From contig CAKQWE010000005.1 in NCBI GenBank assembly GCA_934277975.1, positions 8,655-72,654 of the forward strand: 64,000 nucleotides of DNA, read 5' to 3'. The stretch is from an uncultured Spirochaetales bacterium. GTDB taxonomy: Bacteria; Spirochaetota; Spirochaetia; Sphaerochaetales; Sphaerochaetaceae. The translations under genes were made by a program, and so were the position numbers. Numbering within the stretch: the first letter of the stretch is position 1; every line of letters begins with the position of its first letter. The notes beneath the pieces are model-generated. The model had not been told where the DNA came from. It made no database searches and saw nothing but the letters and a program-made list of their open reading frames with translations. Below are positions 1-8,553 of the stretch, piece by piece.

Positions 1-28
1 AATCCTCCATATCGATTTGACATTCCAA

Positions 29-57
29 ATATAATCAAAATGACATTTGACAGTCAA
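29..57 (-). promoter_or_regulatory. Sigma70-type promoter for a gene beyond the left edge
   Basis: On the minus strand a -35 TTGACT (52-57), a 17-base spacer and a -10 TTATAT (29-34) are visible. They are followed by a GGAGG ribosome-binding site at about 3-8, just before the window ends. A gene reading leftward therefore probably starts just outside the window. Nothing coding is seen in 1-144. Confidence 0.7.
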
Positions 58-144
58 TAAAACGAGAGCAAAACATCATTTTCACAAAGTACATAACCCT
101 TATACCCCAACACGGTCGCACGAAGGGCGAATCCAGCCGGGATT

Positions 145-1530
145 CTACTCGTCGGACCCTATCTGGGTGTTCCACAAGGCGTTGAAATCCATGTTGAAGC
201 CTTTGAGCAGGCTGAGCATGAATGCACTTGAAGCCTTGTGGATGTCCCTTGGGACCTTCTGGCCGTCCGTGATGAACAGAAGAGGCAGCTTCTTGCTGTG
301 GCATATGGACAGGATGTTGCCAATCGTCTGGGTCTCGTCGGTCTTTGTGACTATCACGGAGCTTATCCCGTAGCTTCCGAACTGCTCGAAGACGCTGTCT
401 ATGTCCACCCTCTTCATGGATGCGCTCACCGTAAGGTAGCATTTGAGGTTCTTCTTGTCAGGAACGTTGAGCATGGTGCGCATCTTCACGTTGAGCTCAC
501 CATCACGAGGACTCTTCCCTATGGTATCGACAAGCACAAGCTCACTGTCCTGGGTTCGCTCAAGCGCCTCGTAGAACCCAGCCTCATCGTCAGCCCTGTA
601 GACTGGAATGCCAAGGGCCTTTCCAAAGTTCTCTATCTGCTCGTATGCACCCACTCTGAACGAATCCATGGTGATTATGCTCACCTTCCTTCGTATGCCC
701 TCAGGCGGAAGCGTGCCGTACACGGCTGCTATCTTGGCTATGGTCGTGGTCTTTCCAACTCCAGTGGGGCCAACCAGAACGAAAACCCTTGGTGGATGCA
801 GCTGGCTGTTGTGGTCTATCTCCACCGACCCAACGATCCTATCCACCACAAGAAGTTCGAATTCGTCCTTTGACGGAACCGCCGGCAGTACAGGTTCAAG
901 CTGGGCGCGAAGATCCCCTATTATCCAATCTATGTAGTCGGTTGAGAAATCGTTCTCGTAAAGAAGCTTGCGGGCATGCTCCATGAGGGAGTCAAGCTCA
1001 GCCACCCCTCTTTCGCCTTTTCCATAGACCGATGTCCCAGAATCCTTCCCTTCGTTGGAATCCAACACGGACTCGCCGTAGACGGGGGATTGTTCCGCAG
1101 CTGCGCCGGCCTCAACGGCATCGGTCTTGTCATTTGAATCCTCAATTGCAGACGGCCCGTCGTCCTCCACGACCTCGTGCATGTCGGACTCTCTGTACTT
1201 GCCGGAGACTGGATCAGGAGTCTTGGCCTCCTGCTCGAAACGTCGTATGTCAGCCTCCTCTATGTCAGAGTAGGTGGCCTTGGATGAAACAGCCTGATCC
1301 TTCCCTTCGGAAGCGTAGGCTGCGTTTCCACGAGGAACGTCCATCAAACCAGAACTCTGGTCTCCAGAGAGAAAGCATGTTAGTTCACAGTACCTGTTCT
1401 TCGTTATTCCAAGGAAGCCCCTGGAAACGACGTCCTTCCTGCTGTGTATCCTAAGCCTATCGCCATATTGGTCACGGGCCTTCCTTACGGCTTCTTCGTA
1501 TGTTGGAGCGACGATCGTTATATAGTCCAC
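145..1530 (-). CDS. flhF: Flagellar biosynthesis SRP-family GTPase FlhF
   Basis: FlhF is an SRP-type GTPase that helps place flagellar basal bodies at the cell pole. The N-terminal 60 residues match the FlhF start pattern (YEEAVRKARDQYGD). An acidic, low-complexity linker follows (about 60-170), then the NG GTPase domain. The GTPase motifs are clear: P-loop GPTGVGKTT near residue 254, DSFRVGAYEQ, DTIGKSPRD in place of the usual DTAGR, TKTDET, and TDGQKVPRDI near the C-terminus. I chose the GTG at 1530 because GGAGGG lies four bases upstream and the product begins in register with the family; a GTG at 1578 would add 16 unrelated residues. The gene lies 73 bases downstream of hslU. It is the only flagellar gene in the window and the main evidence that the organism is, or recently was, motile. 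Confidence 0.85.
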   Translation of the reverse strand: MDYITIVAPTYEEAVRKARDQYGDRLRIHSRKDVVSRGFLGITKNRYCELTCFLSGDQSSGLMDVPRGNAAYASEGKDQAVSSKATYSDIEEADIRRFEQEAKTPDPVSGKYRESDMHEVVEDDGPSAIEDSNDKTDAVEAGAAAEQSPVYGESVLDSNEGKDSGTSVYGKGERGVAELDSLMEHARKLLYENDFSTDYIDWIIGDLRAQLEPVLPAVPSKDEFELLVVDRIVGSVEIDHNSQLHPPRVFVLVGPTGVGKTTTIAKIAAVYGTLPPEGIRRKVSIITMDSFRVGAYEQIENFGKALGIPVYRADDEAGFYEALERTQDSELVLVDTIGKSPRDGELNVKMRTMLNVPDKKNLKCYLTVSASMKRVDIDSVFEQFGSYGISSVIVTKTDETQTIGNILSICHSKKLPLLFITDGQKVPRDIHKASSAFMLSLLKGFNMDFNALWNTQIGSDE

Positions 1531-1603
1531 ATACCCTCCAAAAGCAACCCACCCAAGCATGCGCGTCAAAAGGCGCACACACTTAGGATATCATGAAACG
1601 GGC

Positions 1604-3031
1604 CTAAAGGATATACCTTGAAAGATCCTGGTTCTTTATCACGTCTGACAGTCTCTGGTTGACATAGTCAGGGGTTATCGTTATGGTCTGGCCCTTGAGC
1701 TCGTCCGCACTGAAGCTGAGCTCTTCAAGGAGTATCTCCATTATCGTGTACAGCCTTCTTGCACCAATGTTCTCAGTCGTGGAGTTCACCTCGTATGCTA
1801 TTTCGCTTATGCGCCTTATGGCATCGTCAGTGAAGACGACCTCGACACCCTCGGTCTTGAGCAATTCATGGTACTGTATGGTAATGGCGTTCTCAGGTTC
1901 CTTGAGGATCCTATAGAAGTCATCCACCTTGAGGTCGTCAAGCTCCACCCTTAGAGGGAAACGGCCCTGCAGTTCAGGGATTAGGTCGCTTGGCTTGGAC
2001 ACATGGAACGCACCTGCGGCGATGAAAAGGATATGGGAAGTGTCTATGACACCCCATTTGGTGCTCACCTTGGTTCCCTCCACTATTGGGAGGATGTCAC
2101 GCTGCACCCCTTCGCGGGAGACGTCAGGGCTTGACGAAGAGCTGTTCTTGCCGGCTATCTTGTCTATCTCGTCTATGAAGATGATGCCCATCTGCTCCGT
2201 ACGCTGCTTGGCTATGTCTATGGCCTTGTCCTGGTCCACACTGCGCTCCATCTCCTCCTCCATGAAGATCTCACGGGCACGCTTTATGGTGACCTTCCTT
2301 CTTCTGCGAGGGTTCTGAGCGTTCTGGAATATGGAGCCAAGGCTGTTCATGGCGTTCTGGATGTCGTCCATTGAGCCGCCCATGAGCTCTATGCCAACCT
2401 TGGGGGCCATCATCTGGTTTGGAATCTCCACTTCCTTGTCCTCAAGGCTCCCGTTTCTAAGCTGCTGTCTGAGCTGCTCGCGGGCGGAGGCCTTGGCCTC
2501 CTCGAACTCCGCATCAGCACTTGCACCATTGTTGAGGTTTGGAATGAGGATGTCAAGGAGCCTCTCCTCCACACGGGTCTTCACGAACTCCTCGTTCTTT
2601 GCGGCAAGCTCATGCTTGACCATGGAGACAGCGCTTCCCATGAGGTCGCGCACCATGGATTCAACGTCTCTGCCAACATAGCCTACCTCTGTGTATTTGG
2701 TGGCCTCGACCTTTATGAAAGGGGCGTTGGACAGCTTGGCTATCCTTCTTGCAATCTCCGTCTTACCCACGCCTGTGGGTCCAATCATTATGATGTTCTT
2801 TGGATAGACCTCCTCTCGTATGTCGTCCGGGAGCATCTTCCTTCTTGTTCTGTTTCTAAGCGCAACGGCTATGGTGCGCTTGGCCTTGTCCTGGCCAATG
2901 ACGTATTTGTTGAGCTCCGACACGATCATGGAAGGAACCATCTCGTCAAGGTTGTAGACCTTGGCAGGGGTGTCCTTCTTCACGACGGCACTGGAATCCT
3001 GCAAAGCTATGCTCTTTTCGTTGCCAGCCAT
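1604..3031 (-). CDS. hslU: HslU, ATPase subunit of the HslUV protease
   Basis: AAA+ unfoldase that caps the HslV peptidase and feeds it unfolded proteins in the cytoplasm. Walker A is GPTGVGKTE (near residue 87) and Walker B is IIFIDEIDK. The I-domain lies between them. The C-terminal sensor-2 region ends SRYIL, like the HslU tail that docks into HslV. At 475 residues it is longer than the usual 440-460 because about 30 residues precede the normal start (MVPSMIVSELNKYVIGQDKAK). The ATG at 3031 is nevertheless supported by GGAGG six bases upstream, within the end of hslV. The hslV stop lies one base before this start, so translation is probably coupled. Confidence 0.96.
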   Translation of the reverse strand: MAGNEKSIALQDSSAVVKKDTPAKVYNLDEMVPSMIVSELNKYVIGQDKAKRTIAVALRNRTRRKMLPDDIREEVYPKNIIMIGPTGVGKTEIARRIAKLSNAPFIKVEATKYTEVGYVGRDVESMVRDLMGSAVSMVKHELAAKNEEFVKTRVEERLLDILIPNLNNGASADAEFEEAKASAREQLRQQLRNGSLEDKEVEIPNQMMAPKVGIELMGGSMDDIQNAMNSLGSIFQNAQNPRRRRKVTIKRAREIFMEEEMERSVDQDKAIDIAKQRTEQMGIIFIDEIDKIAGKNSSSSSPDVSREGVQRDILPIVEGTKVSTKWGVIDTSHILFIAAGAFHVSKPSDLIPELQGRFPLRVELDDLKVDDFYRILKEPENAITIQYHELLKTEGVEVVFTDDAIRRISEIAYEVNSTTENIGARRLYTIMEILLEELSFSADELKGQTITITPDYVNQRLSDVIKNQDLSRYIL

Positions 3032-3032
3032 T

Positions 3033-3566
3033 TCAAGCCTCCTCTACGATGAACTTGGAGTCCGTGTATATGCAGATCGAACTTGCAATATCCAATGACT
3101 TGAGGGCAATTTCCTTTGCACTTAGGGAAGGACTTCCATCAAGGTATGCACGGGCTGCGGCAACGGCGTAGTTTCCACCGCTTCCTATTCCAATTGCATC
3201 GTACTCCGGCTCAAGGACGTCACCTGTGCCGCTTACGAGGAATATGCGCTTTCCATCGCTTGCAAGCATGAGGGCCTCCAGCTTCCTTAGATTGCGGTCA
3301 AGCCTCCATTCCTTTGCAAGGTTCACCGCAGCCCTCTCAAGGTCTCCGTTGACCTGAGAAAGCTTCTGTTCGAAGAGCTCGAACAGCGTGAAGGCATCCG
3401 CAGTACCGCCTGCAAAGCCAATGACTATCTTGTCCTGGTAGATACGCCTGACCTTCCTGGCGTTCCCTTTCATTATGGTGTCGCCGTTGGTGACCTGTCC
3501 GTCGCCAGCGATTGCAACCTTTCCATCCTTCTTGACCGCTATGATGGTCGTTCCTCTGAAACTCAT
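3033..3566 (-). CDS. hslV: HslV, threonine peptidase of HslUV
   Basis: N-terminal-nucleophile peptidase that forms the proteolytic chamber of HslUV. The sequence AGDGQVTNGDTIMKGNARKV, the FAGGTADAFTLFE segment and GSGG near residue 132 are typical. A short leader (MSFRG) precedes the conserved TTI, so the catalytic threonine would be Thr6 after leader removal. This arrangement resembles Bacillus CodW, which has a leader, rather than E. coli HslV, where only Met precedes it. GGAGG eight bases upstream supports the ATG. The start overlaps the xerC stop by an ATGA junction. The order xerC-hslV-hslU matches the codV-codW-codX order of Bacillus. Confidence 0.96.
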   Translation of the reverse strand: MSFRGTTIIAVKKDGKVAIAGDGQVTNGDTIMKGNARKVRRIYQDKIVIGFAGGTADAFTLFELFEQKLSQVNGDLERAAVNLAKEWRLDRNLRKLEALMLASDGKRIFLVSGTGDVLEPEYDAIGIGSGGNYAVAAARAYLDGSPSLSAKEIALKSLDIASSICIYTDSKFIVEEA

Positions 3567-4525
3567 TGTTCCTTCCTCCCATGGGGATGTTTGCTTCTAT
3601 ACACCTCTTCGAGCCTTTTGCCCGTAACATGGGTGTATATCTGCGTAGTTCCAATGCTCTCGTGGCCAAGCAGCACCTGCACCATCCTTATGTCCAAGTC
3701 GTTGTCCAGAAGATGCGTGGCGAACGAGTGCCTGAATACGTGGGGTGTGAACTTCTTGGCAAAACCCAGCATCACACCATACCTGTCAAAGATACTGTGA
3801 ACCGTGGAAACCGGCAACCGTCTGCCCTTTTTCGTCACGAAAAGCGCATCCTCACCTTCTATGCCGTTCTCCTCAAGCACTGCATCCCTCTGTACAAGGT
3901 ATTCCTTCAAAAGGTCCACCGTGTGCGGCGTAAGAAACACAAAACGTTGCTTTGAGCCCTTGCCCATCACAAGGACGCGCCTTGAATCCAGGTCAATGTC
4001 CCCAAGATGCATGCCAAGGACCTCGCTTAGACGGCAGCCTGTCGAATAGAACACGTTGAACATGGTCACTTCCATGAGGGACCTGTAGTCGTCCGTTGGA
4101 CAATTGAGGATGCTTTCGACCTCCTCCTTCGTAAGCACGGTTGGGATCCGCTGACCCTTCTTGGCCCCCTTGACCCGCTTGAACGGCTGCACGGTCGTAA
4201 CACCGTTCTCACACAGGTTGTGGAAGAACGACCTGTTGGCGCTTAGGATCCTGTTTATGGTCGCAGGACTCAAGTTCTCGTCATATAGACCGGCGGCGAA
4301 GCTTCTTGCATCCTCAAAGGCCATATCCCCAACGTAGATTCGACGCTTTGACATGAAATCGTCAAGCCTTCCCAGGTCATGGGCATACGACACGACGGTC
4401 TTTTCAGAATACCCCTGCACGCTTCCAAGGTACGTGAGAAATTCATCTATCAGCGCATGGTTCGCAGCCTGCACATCCAGGCCGATATCCTTGTGTTCCA
4501 TGTTCTCCAGTATATCATCTACCAT
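3563..4525 (-). CDS. xerC: Tyrosine recombinase XerC/CodV
   Basis: Site-specific tyrosine recombinase that, with XerD, resolves chromosome dimers at dif during division. An N-terminal SAM-like core-binding domain (about 25-110) is followed by the catalytic domain. All catalytic residues can be seen: Arg in TGCRLSE, Lys in GKGSKQR, His-x-x-Arg in HVFRHSFATH, His in LLGHES and the nucleophile Tyr in TQIYTHV. The ATG at 4525 lies five bases after the dprA stop; a TTG at 4537 overlapping dprA is the alternative, and neither has a strong ribosome-binding site. A second recombinase of the same family lies 1.8 kb away and is taken as XerD. The C/D assignment rests on the hslVU neighbourhood. Confidence 0.88.
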   Translation of the reverse strand: MVDDILENMEHKDIGLDVQAANHALIDEFLTYLGSVQGYSEKTVVSYAHDLGRLDDFMSKRRIYVGDMAFEDARSFAAGLYDENLSPATINRILSANRSFFHNLCENGVTTVQPFKRVKGAKKGQRIPTVLTKEEVESILNCPTDDYRSLMEVTMFNVFYSTGCRLSEVLGMHLGDIDLDSRRVLVMGKGSKQRFVFLTPHTVDLLKEYLVQRDAVLEENGIEGEDALFVTKKGRRLPVSTVHSIFDRYGVMLGFAKKFTPHVFRHSFATHLLDNDLDIRMVQVLLGHESIGTTQIYTHVTGKRLEEVYRSKHPHGRKEQ

Positions 4526-4530
4526 GTTTC

Positions 4531-5508
4531 TCAACAATTCTTCTCAATAATGTACATCTGGTCTCCAAACCTAAAGGCATCACCCTCTTTGAAAGCTTTT
4601 CCCTTCAAAGACATGGTGGATGCAGTTCTCTCCAACCGCCTTACAAGATTTCTAGGAGAGAGTCCTTCCCACTGAGCCATGGATGAAATGACAGGAGCAC
4701 CGTCGTTTGCAAGGGCATGGCTTCCAGCCCTCCTTGAATCAGGCTTGAGGGTGTTGGCACCCACCCCAGCACTGCTTACGAGGACATCCTTGCCCATGGA
4801 CAAAGCATAGTCGCTCGTAATGAGAGTACCTGATTTTTCAGGTGCCTGAACCACGACCAAAGCGTTGGAATATGCAGCAATAACCATGTTACGGGATACG
4901 AAGTTGCTCTTATAGGAAGGAGTGTCAGGCGCAAAGCGGCTTAGTATGCATCCTCCACAGTCCAGGATGGACTCTCTGAGCCTTGAAGTCAGCGACGGGT
5001 ACTCCACATCGTGACCGCAGGCAAGGACTCCAATGCATATGCCCTTGGCTGCAATGCAGCCCCTCATGGAAGCCTGATCGATGCCTTCTGCGAATCCACT
5101 TGCTACGCTTGCACCTCCAACCGCTGCGCCCAACCCAAGCTCAAATGCCTTTTGAAGACCGTCGTAGTCAGGCATCCTGGTGCCGACAATTCCCACGCAT
5201 GGCACATCCAGTCTAGGAATAGGCCCCCTACATAGCAAGAAATATGGCAAATGCCTTTCCAAACCTTCGAAATAAGGGAAGGAATCTTCGTCATATACGA
5301 TGAGTGAGTTCAAGGAGTCGTAAAGCCATTTGATTATACTCCGGGCCTCCTTCTCATATGACCTGAACCCTTTCATGGTCCTTGACAGTTCCTGCAAAGG
5401 TACATCCCTTGCAATGAGGGTTCTTCTCTCTTCAAGGGACAGCCAGTCGTTGAAACCAATCGAAATGCGTCTTGCAAATTCTTTCTCTGAAATGTCGTTG
5501 AAACCCAT
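4531..5508 (-). CDS. dprA: DNA processing protein DprA (Smf)
   Basis: DprA binds incoming single-stranded DNA and loads RecA in transformable bacteria. The Rossmann-like domain is present: VGIVGTRMPDYDG near residue 105, ASGFAEGIDQASMRGCIAAKG, then SRFAPDTPSYKSNFVSRN and SGTLITSDYALSMGKDVL. The glycine-rich GTR motif and the SGTLIT motif define the family. The first 90 residues form a helical N-terminal region. I moved the start from a GTG at 5520 to the ATG at 5508 because GGAGG lies five bases before it. The gene heads a run with xerC and hslVU. No competence machinery is in the window, so natural transformation cannot be inferred. Confidence 0.93.
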   Translation of the reverse strand: MGFNDISEKEFARRISIGFNDWLSLEERRTLIARDVPLQELSRTMKGFRSYEKEARSIIKWLYDSLNSLIVYDEDSFPYFEGLERHLPYFLLCRGPIPRLDVPCVGIVGTRMPDYDGLQKAFELGLGAAVGGASVASGFAEGIDQASMRGCIAAKGICIGVLACGHDVEYPSLTSRLRESILDCGGCILSRFAPDTPSYKSNFVSRNMVIAAYSNALVVVQAPEKSGTLITSDYALSMGKDVLVSSAGVGANTLKPDSRRAGSHALANDGAPVISSMAQWEGLSPRNLVRRLERTASTMSLKGKAFKEGDAFRFGDQMYIIEKNC

Positions 5509-5651
5509 ATGCACCTCCACAAAGACATCTTTTGCCCTTCATTGATACAAATACGGAAAACCTGAAGTTTCCATTCACAAAAAAAGCTTGAAAGTATGGA
5601 TTTCTACACTTTTTTCCATTACTGTACCCTACTGTGACGAAGAAAGAAGAA

Positions 5652-6188
5652 ATGGAGCAAAGGTTCGATACACTGGACTGGCGCATCCTGAACTGGATAA
5701 GAAGAAACCTCAAATGTCCGTTTCTGGATTTTCTCATGCCAAAGATAACCATGCTTGGAAGTGCAGGCATGATATGGCTCATTGCAGCTGTGGCGTTGCT
5801 ATGCACGAAAAATCATAGGACATATGGAGTCCTCATCCTTGCAGGACTTACTCTGGCATCGTTCGTTGGACAGTTTCTTCTAAAGCATATGATAAGACGG
5901 CAAAGGCCATGCAAGTTGAACGAAGATGTCAAACTAATCGTGAAGCATCCAAAGGACACGTCGTTTCCATCATGCCATACGCTCACTTCTGTGGTGTCGG
6001 CTACGATTCTGGCCGCGGCATCCCCGGCTCTGGGTTGCATTGCGGTCCCAATTGCAGCACTCATAGCCTTTTCAAGGCTGTACCTCTACGTGCACTACCC
6101 CAGCGATGTAGTCTCCGCCGCCGCTATTGGGGTCGTACTTGGCGAAGTGGTGCTAAGAGTCGCCGCTGCAATGCAGTTCTCAATTTGA
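5652..6188 (+). CDS. PAP2-family membrane phosphatase
   Basis: Type 2 phosphatidic acid phosphatase superfamily protein with several hydrophobic helices. The three active-site motifs are present: K-x6-RP (KHMIRRQRP), PSCH in place of the usual PSGH, and SR-x5-H-x3-D (SRLYLYVHYPSD). The catalytic histidines and arginines are kept. Family members hydrolyse phosphatidylglycerophosphate, phosphatidate or undecaprenyl pyrophosphate; the substrate cannot be told here. The ATG at 5652 follows a purine-rich stretch, whereas the GTG at 5634 has no ribosome-binding site. The gene is divergent from dprA and convergent with xerD. If it acts on undecaprenyl pyrophosphate, it would be the only plausible cell-envelope lipid-carrier enzyme near the division cluster. 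Confidence 0.85.
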   Translation: MEQRFDTLDWRILNWIRRNLKCPFLDFLMPKITMLGSAGMIWLIAAVALLCTKNHRTYGVLILAGLTLASFVGQFLLKHMIRRQRPCKLNEDVKLIVKHPKDTSFPSCHTLTSVVSATILAAASPALGCIAVPIAALIAFSRLYLYVHYPSDVVSAAAIGVVLGEVVLRVAAAMQFSI

Positions 6189-6253
6189 GGAATACTGTAG
6201 AACCTACACGAAAACGATGGGATTTGGCTGCTCACTATACCCACTAAGCCTAC

Positions 6254-6280
6254 TACTCCCATTACTCCCATTACTCCCAC
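6254..6280. repeat. 9-bp tandem repeat (three units) between convergent genes
   Basis: Three consecutive units of TACTCCCAT (6254-6262, 6263-6271, and 6272-6280 with one mismatch) lie in the 140-base gap between the PAP2 gene and xerD. The array continues more weakly to the left with the same 9-base spacing. The 14-mer TATGGCGCATCAAG occurs on the minus strand at about 6308-6321 and again at 13826-13839, so the two gene-free regions share sequence. No hairpin terminator is evident for either flanking gene. Confidence 0.6.
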
Positions 6281-6328
6281 TGCTCTCATTAATACGTTTT
6301 AATCCATCTTGATGCGCCATACCCAGCC

Positions 6329-7279
6329 CTAGTCCTTTCCATTCGAAGGGTCAAGGTCTGGATGCGCCTTGTCGAATGCCTTCATGAGATCATCGGTATT
6401 GACATGGGTGTATATCTCCGTGGTGCGTATGTCCTTGTGGCCAAGCAGTTCCTGTACGGACCTCAGATCAGCACCACCTTGGAGAAGATGGGTTGCAAAG
6501 CTGTGCCTAAGGGTGTGGACCTTTGCGTAGACACCGGCTGCCTCGCAGTACTTCTTGAGTCTATGCCAAATCTCCTCCCTCGTCAGTCTTTCGCGCTCAC
6601 GATCCACGAACATGTACTGGGACCTGCGCTTTCCAAGGATGGTTGGTCGAGCCCCTCCTATGTACGTTGCAAGCCACTGGCATGCCACATCCCCTACAGG
6701 GACCATCCTCTCCTTGTCGCCCTTTCCTACCACGACTATGCGTTTCTCCTCAGGGTAGAACCTGTTGAGCTTTAGAGTTGCACATTCGCTGACTCTAAGA
6801 CCGCAGGAGTAGATGAGCTCGAACATGGCGCGGTCCCTTGTTCCAATGTCCGTTGAAGTATCTATGGCATTGAGAATCCTCTCAACAGAATCGTAGTCGA
6901 TGGTCTGTGGAAGCTTCTTTGGCTCTTTGTTGTGGGGGATGAGCTCCATTGGGTCATCGTCTCGAAGCCTTTCGTTCATGAGATAAAGAAAGAACATCCT
7001 GAGGGCAGTTATGACTTTGGCCATGGTCCTTGGTGAAACGGGAGTGTTCGACGAACCCCCCTTGGACCTCCAGACAAGGAACTCCCTTATCTGATAGGTA
7101 TCCACACTGGTGTAGTCAATCCCCTCTTCATCCAGATAGACAAGGAGGCATTCAACCTCATGCCAATAGCAGTCACGCGTGGCTTTGGATGCATGCCTCT
7201 CTGTAAGGAGGCTTTCGCTGAAAGCCTCCAGTATTTCGTTGTTTGGGGTTTCGCCCTTTGCTTTATCTGTTGTCGTCAT
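6329..7279 (-). CDS. xerD: Tyrosine recombinase XerD
   Basis: Partner recombinase of XerC for resolving chromosome dimers at dif. An N-terminal core-binding domain (about 15-110) precedes the catalytic domain. Catalytic residues are Arg in YSCGLRVSE, Lys in GKGDKER, HTLRHSFATH, LLGHKD and the nucleophile in TEIYTHV. The ATG at 7279 lies inside the last codons of ftsZ (17-base overlap), so expression is probably coupled to the division genes. A GAGACAGG tract sits directly before the ATG, closer than ideal. Naming it XerD rather than XerC is inferred from context, since both paralogues have the full catalytic set. Confidence 0.88.
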   Translation of the reverse strand: MTTTDKAKGETPNNEILEAFSESLLTERHASKATRDCYWHEVECLLVYLDEEGIDYTSVDTYQIREFLVWRSKGGSSNTPVSPRTMAKVITALRMFFLYLMNERLRDDDPMELIPHNKEPKKLPQTIDYDSVERILNAIDTSTDIGTRDRAMFELIYSCGLRVSECATLKLNRFYPEEKRIVVVGKGDKERMVPVGDVACQWLATYIGGARPTILGKRRSQYMFVDRERERLTREEIWHRLKKYCEAAGVYAKVHTLRHSFATHLLQGGADLRSVQELLGHKDIRTTEIYTHVNTDDLMKAFDKAHPDLDPSNGKD

Positions 7280-8525
7280 CCTGTCTCTGATATCTCAGAA
7301 TGGCTGGGAAGGAATAGTCGTTGGAGTTTGCGCTCTGGGACTGTCTTCTTCCAAGCTGCTGCTGAAGATCCTGCCATCTGTTGACGGAGATGACCTCTTC
7401 AGGCTTTCTCTGGACCTTCTCCTGTGAGGCGGCAGGCTGTGAAGGTGCAGCTTGGGACGGCTGCTGTGCAGGCCTGCCCTCAGCGGAGTTGATGAACTGG
7501 TCGAAACGCTTCTTTGGCTTCTCGAACTCAGGGATGTCGACGTTGACGGATTCCCTCTCGAATCCTGTGGCCACGACGGTGACCTTGACCTTGTCTCCAA
7601 GATCAGGATTGTATGCCTGACCTGCAATGATGAGGGCATCCTGGTCGCAGTTCTCCGTTATCATCTCAACGACATCCTGATACTCCTGAAGCGTAAGACC
7701 ATCGCTGGCCGTGAGGTTTACAAGCACGCTCTTGGCTCCATCTATCTTGGCGTTCTCCAAGAGAGGGTTGTTTATGGCCTGTCTTGCAGCGTCGACTGCT
7801 CTGTTTGCACCCTCTCCAAGACCTATTCCCATGATTGCATCGCCCTTGCCCTTCATGACGGTCCTTACGTCCGCAAAGTCTATGTTTATCTCACCAGGCT
7901 CGGTTATGAGCTCTGATATGCCCTGAACGCCCTGTCTTAGGACATCGTCGGCCATGAGGAATGCCTGCTTGATTGGAGTGTTGTTCTCTGCAACCTTTAG
8001 AAGGTACTGGTTTGGGATGAGGATGAGGGTATCGACCTGCTTTCTGAGCCTGTCTATCCCTTCGTTTGCGAACTGGAGCTTCTTCCTTCCTTCGAAGGCG
8101 AAAGGTGTCGTAACTACTGCAACCGTTAGGATGTTGAGACCTCTTGCAATCTCAGCCACAACAGGTGCGGCTCCGGTTCCGGTTCCGCCGCCCATGCCTG
8201 CCGTTATGAACACCATGTCGGTGCCTTCCAAAAGGCCGCGTATCTCGTCCTTGCTCTCCTCTGCGGCCTTTTGCCCCATCTCAGGGATGCCGCCGGCTCC
8301 AAGCCCGCCGGTAAGCTCCTTTCCAATTGGGATTCTAACCTGGGCATCAGACCTCTGAAGGGCCTGGACATCAGTGTTGAGAGCCACGAACGTGACCTTC
8401 TTGAGTCCACTTGAAATCATTCTGTTCACGGCATTGCCACCGGCACCGCCCACGCCTATGACCTTTATGTCAGTAGGTGGTGTCTGTTCATCATGCAACA
8501 AATCCTCGATAATGCCAAAATCCAT
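7263..8525 (-). CDS. ftsZ: Cell division GTPase FtsZ
   Basis: Tubulin homologue that forms the cytokinetic ring. The GTP-binding signature GGGTGTGAAP lies near residue 110. IKVIGVGGAGGNAVNRM precedes it and NIDFADVRTVM, the T7 synergy loop, follows. A Gln/Ser/Pro-rich linker (about 330-400) leads to the C-terminal peptide DYSFPAILRYQ, the conserved docking site for FtsA and other partners. Both catalytic and partner-binding parts look intact, unlike FtsW in the same cluster. The ATG at 8525 is chosen over a TTG at 8529-8531 because GAGG lies eight bases upstream. The gene follows ftsA by 28 bases. Confidence 0.98.
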   Translation of the reverse strand: MDFGIIEDLLHDEQTPPTDIKVIGVGGAGGNAVNRMISSGLKKVTFVALNTDVQALQRSDAQVRIPIGKELTGGLGAGGIPEMGQKAAEESKDEIRGLLEGTDMVFITAGMGGGTGTGAAPVVAEIARGLNILTVAVVTTPFAFEGRKKLQFANEGIDRLRKQVDTLILIPNQYLLKVAENNTPIKQAFLMADDVLRQGVQGISELITEPGEINIDFADVRTVMKGKGDAIMGIGLGEGANRAVDAARQAINNPLLENAKIDGAKSVLVNLTASDGLTLQEYQDVVEMITENCDQDALIIAGQAYNPDLGDKVKVTVVATGFERESVNVDIPEFEKPKKRFDQFINSAEGRPAQQPSQAAPSQPAASQEKVQRKPEEVISVNRWQDLQQQLGRRQSQSANSNDYSFPAILRYQRQDDDNR

Positions 8526-8553
8526 GTTCAAATCCTCTTGCTATATGCTTCTA

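Noticed and set aside
238..873. Long open frame opposite flhF
   Set aside because: It is the shadow of flhF on the other strand, with no ribosome-binding site or recognisable protein.
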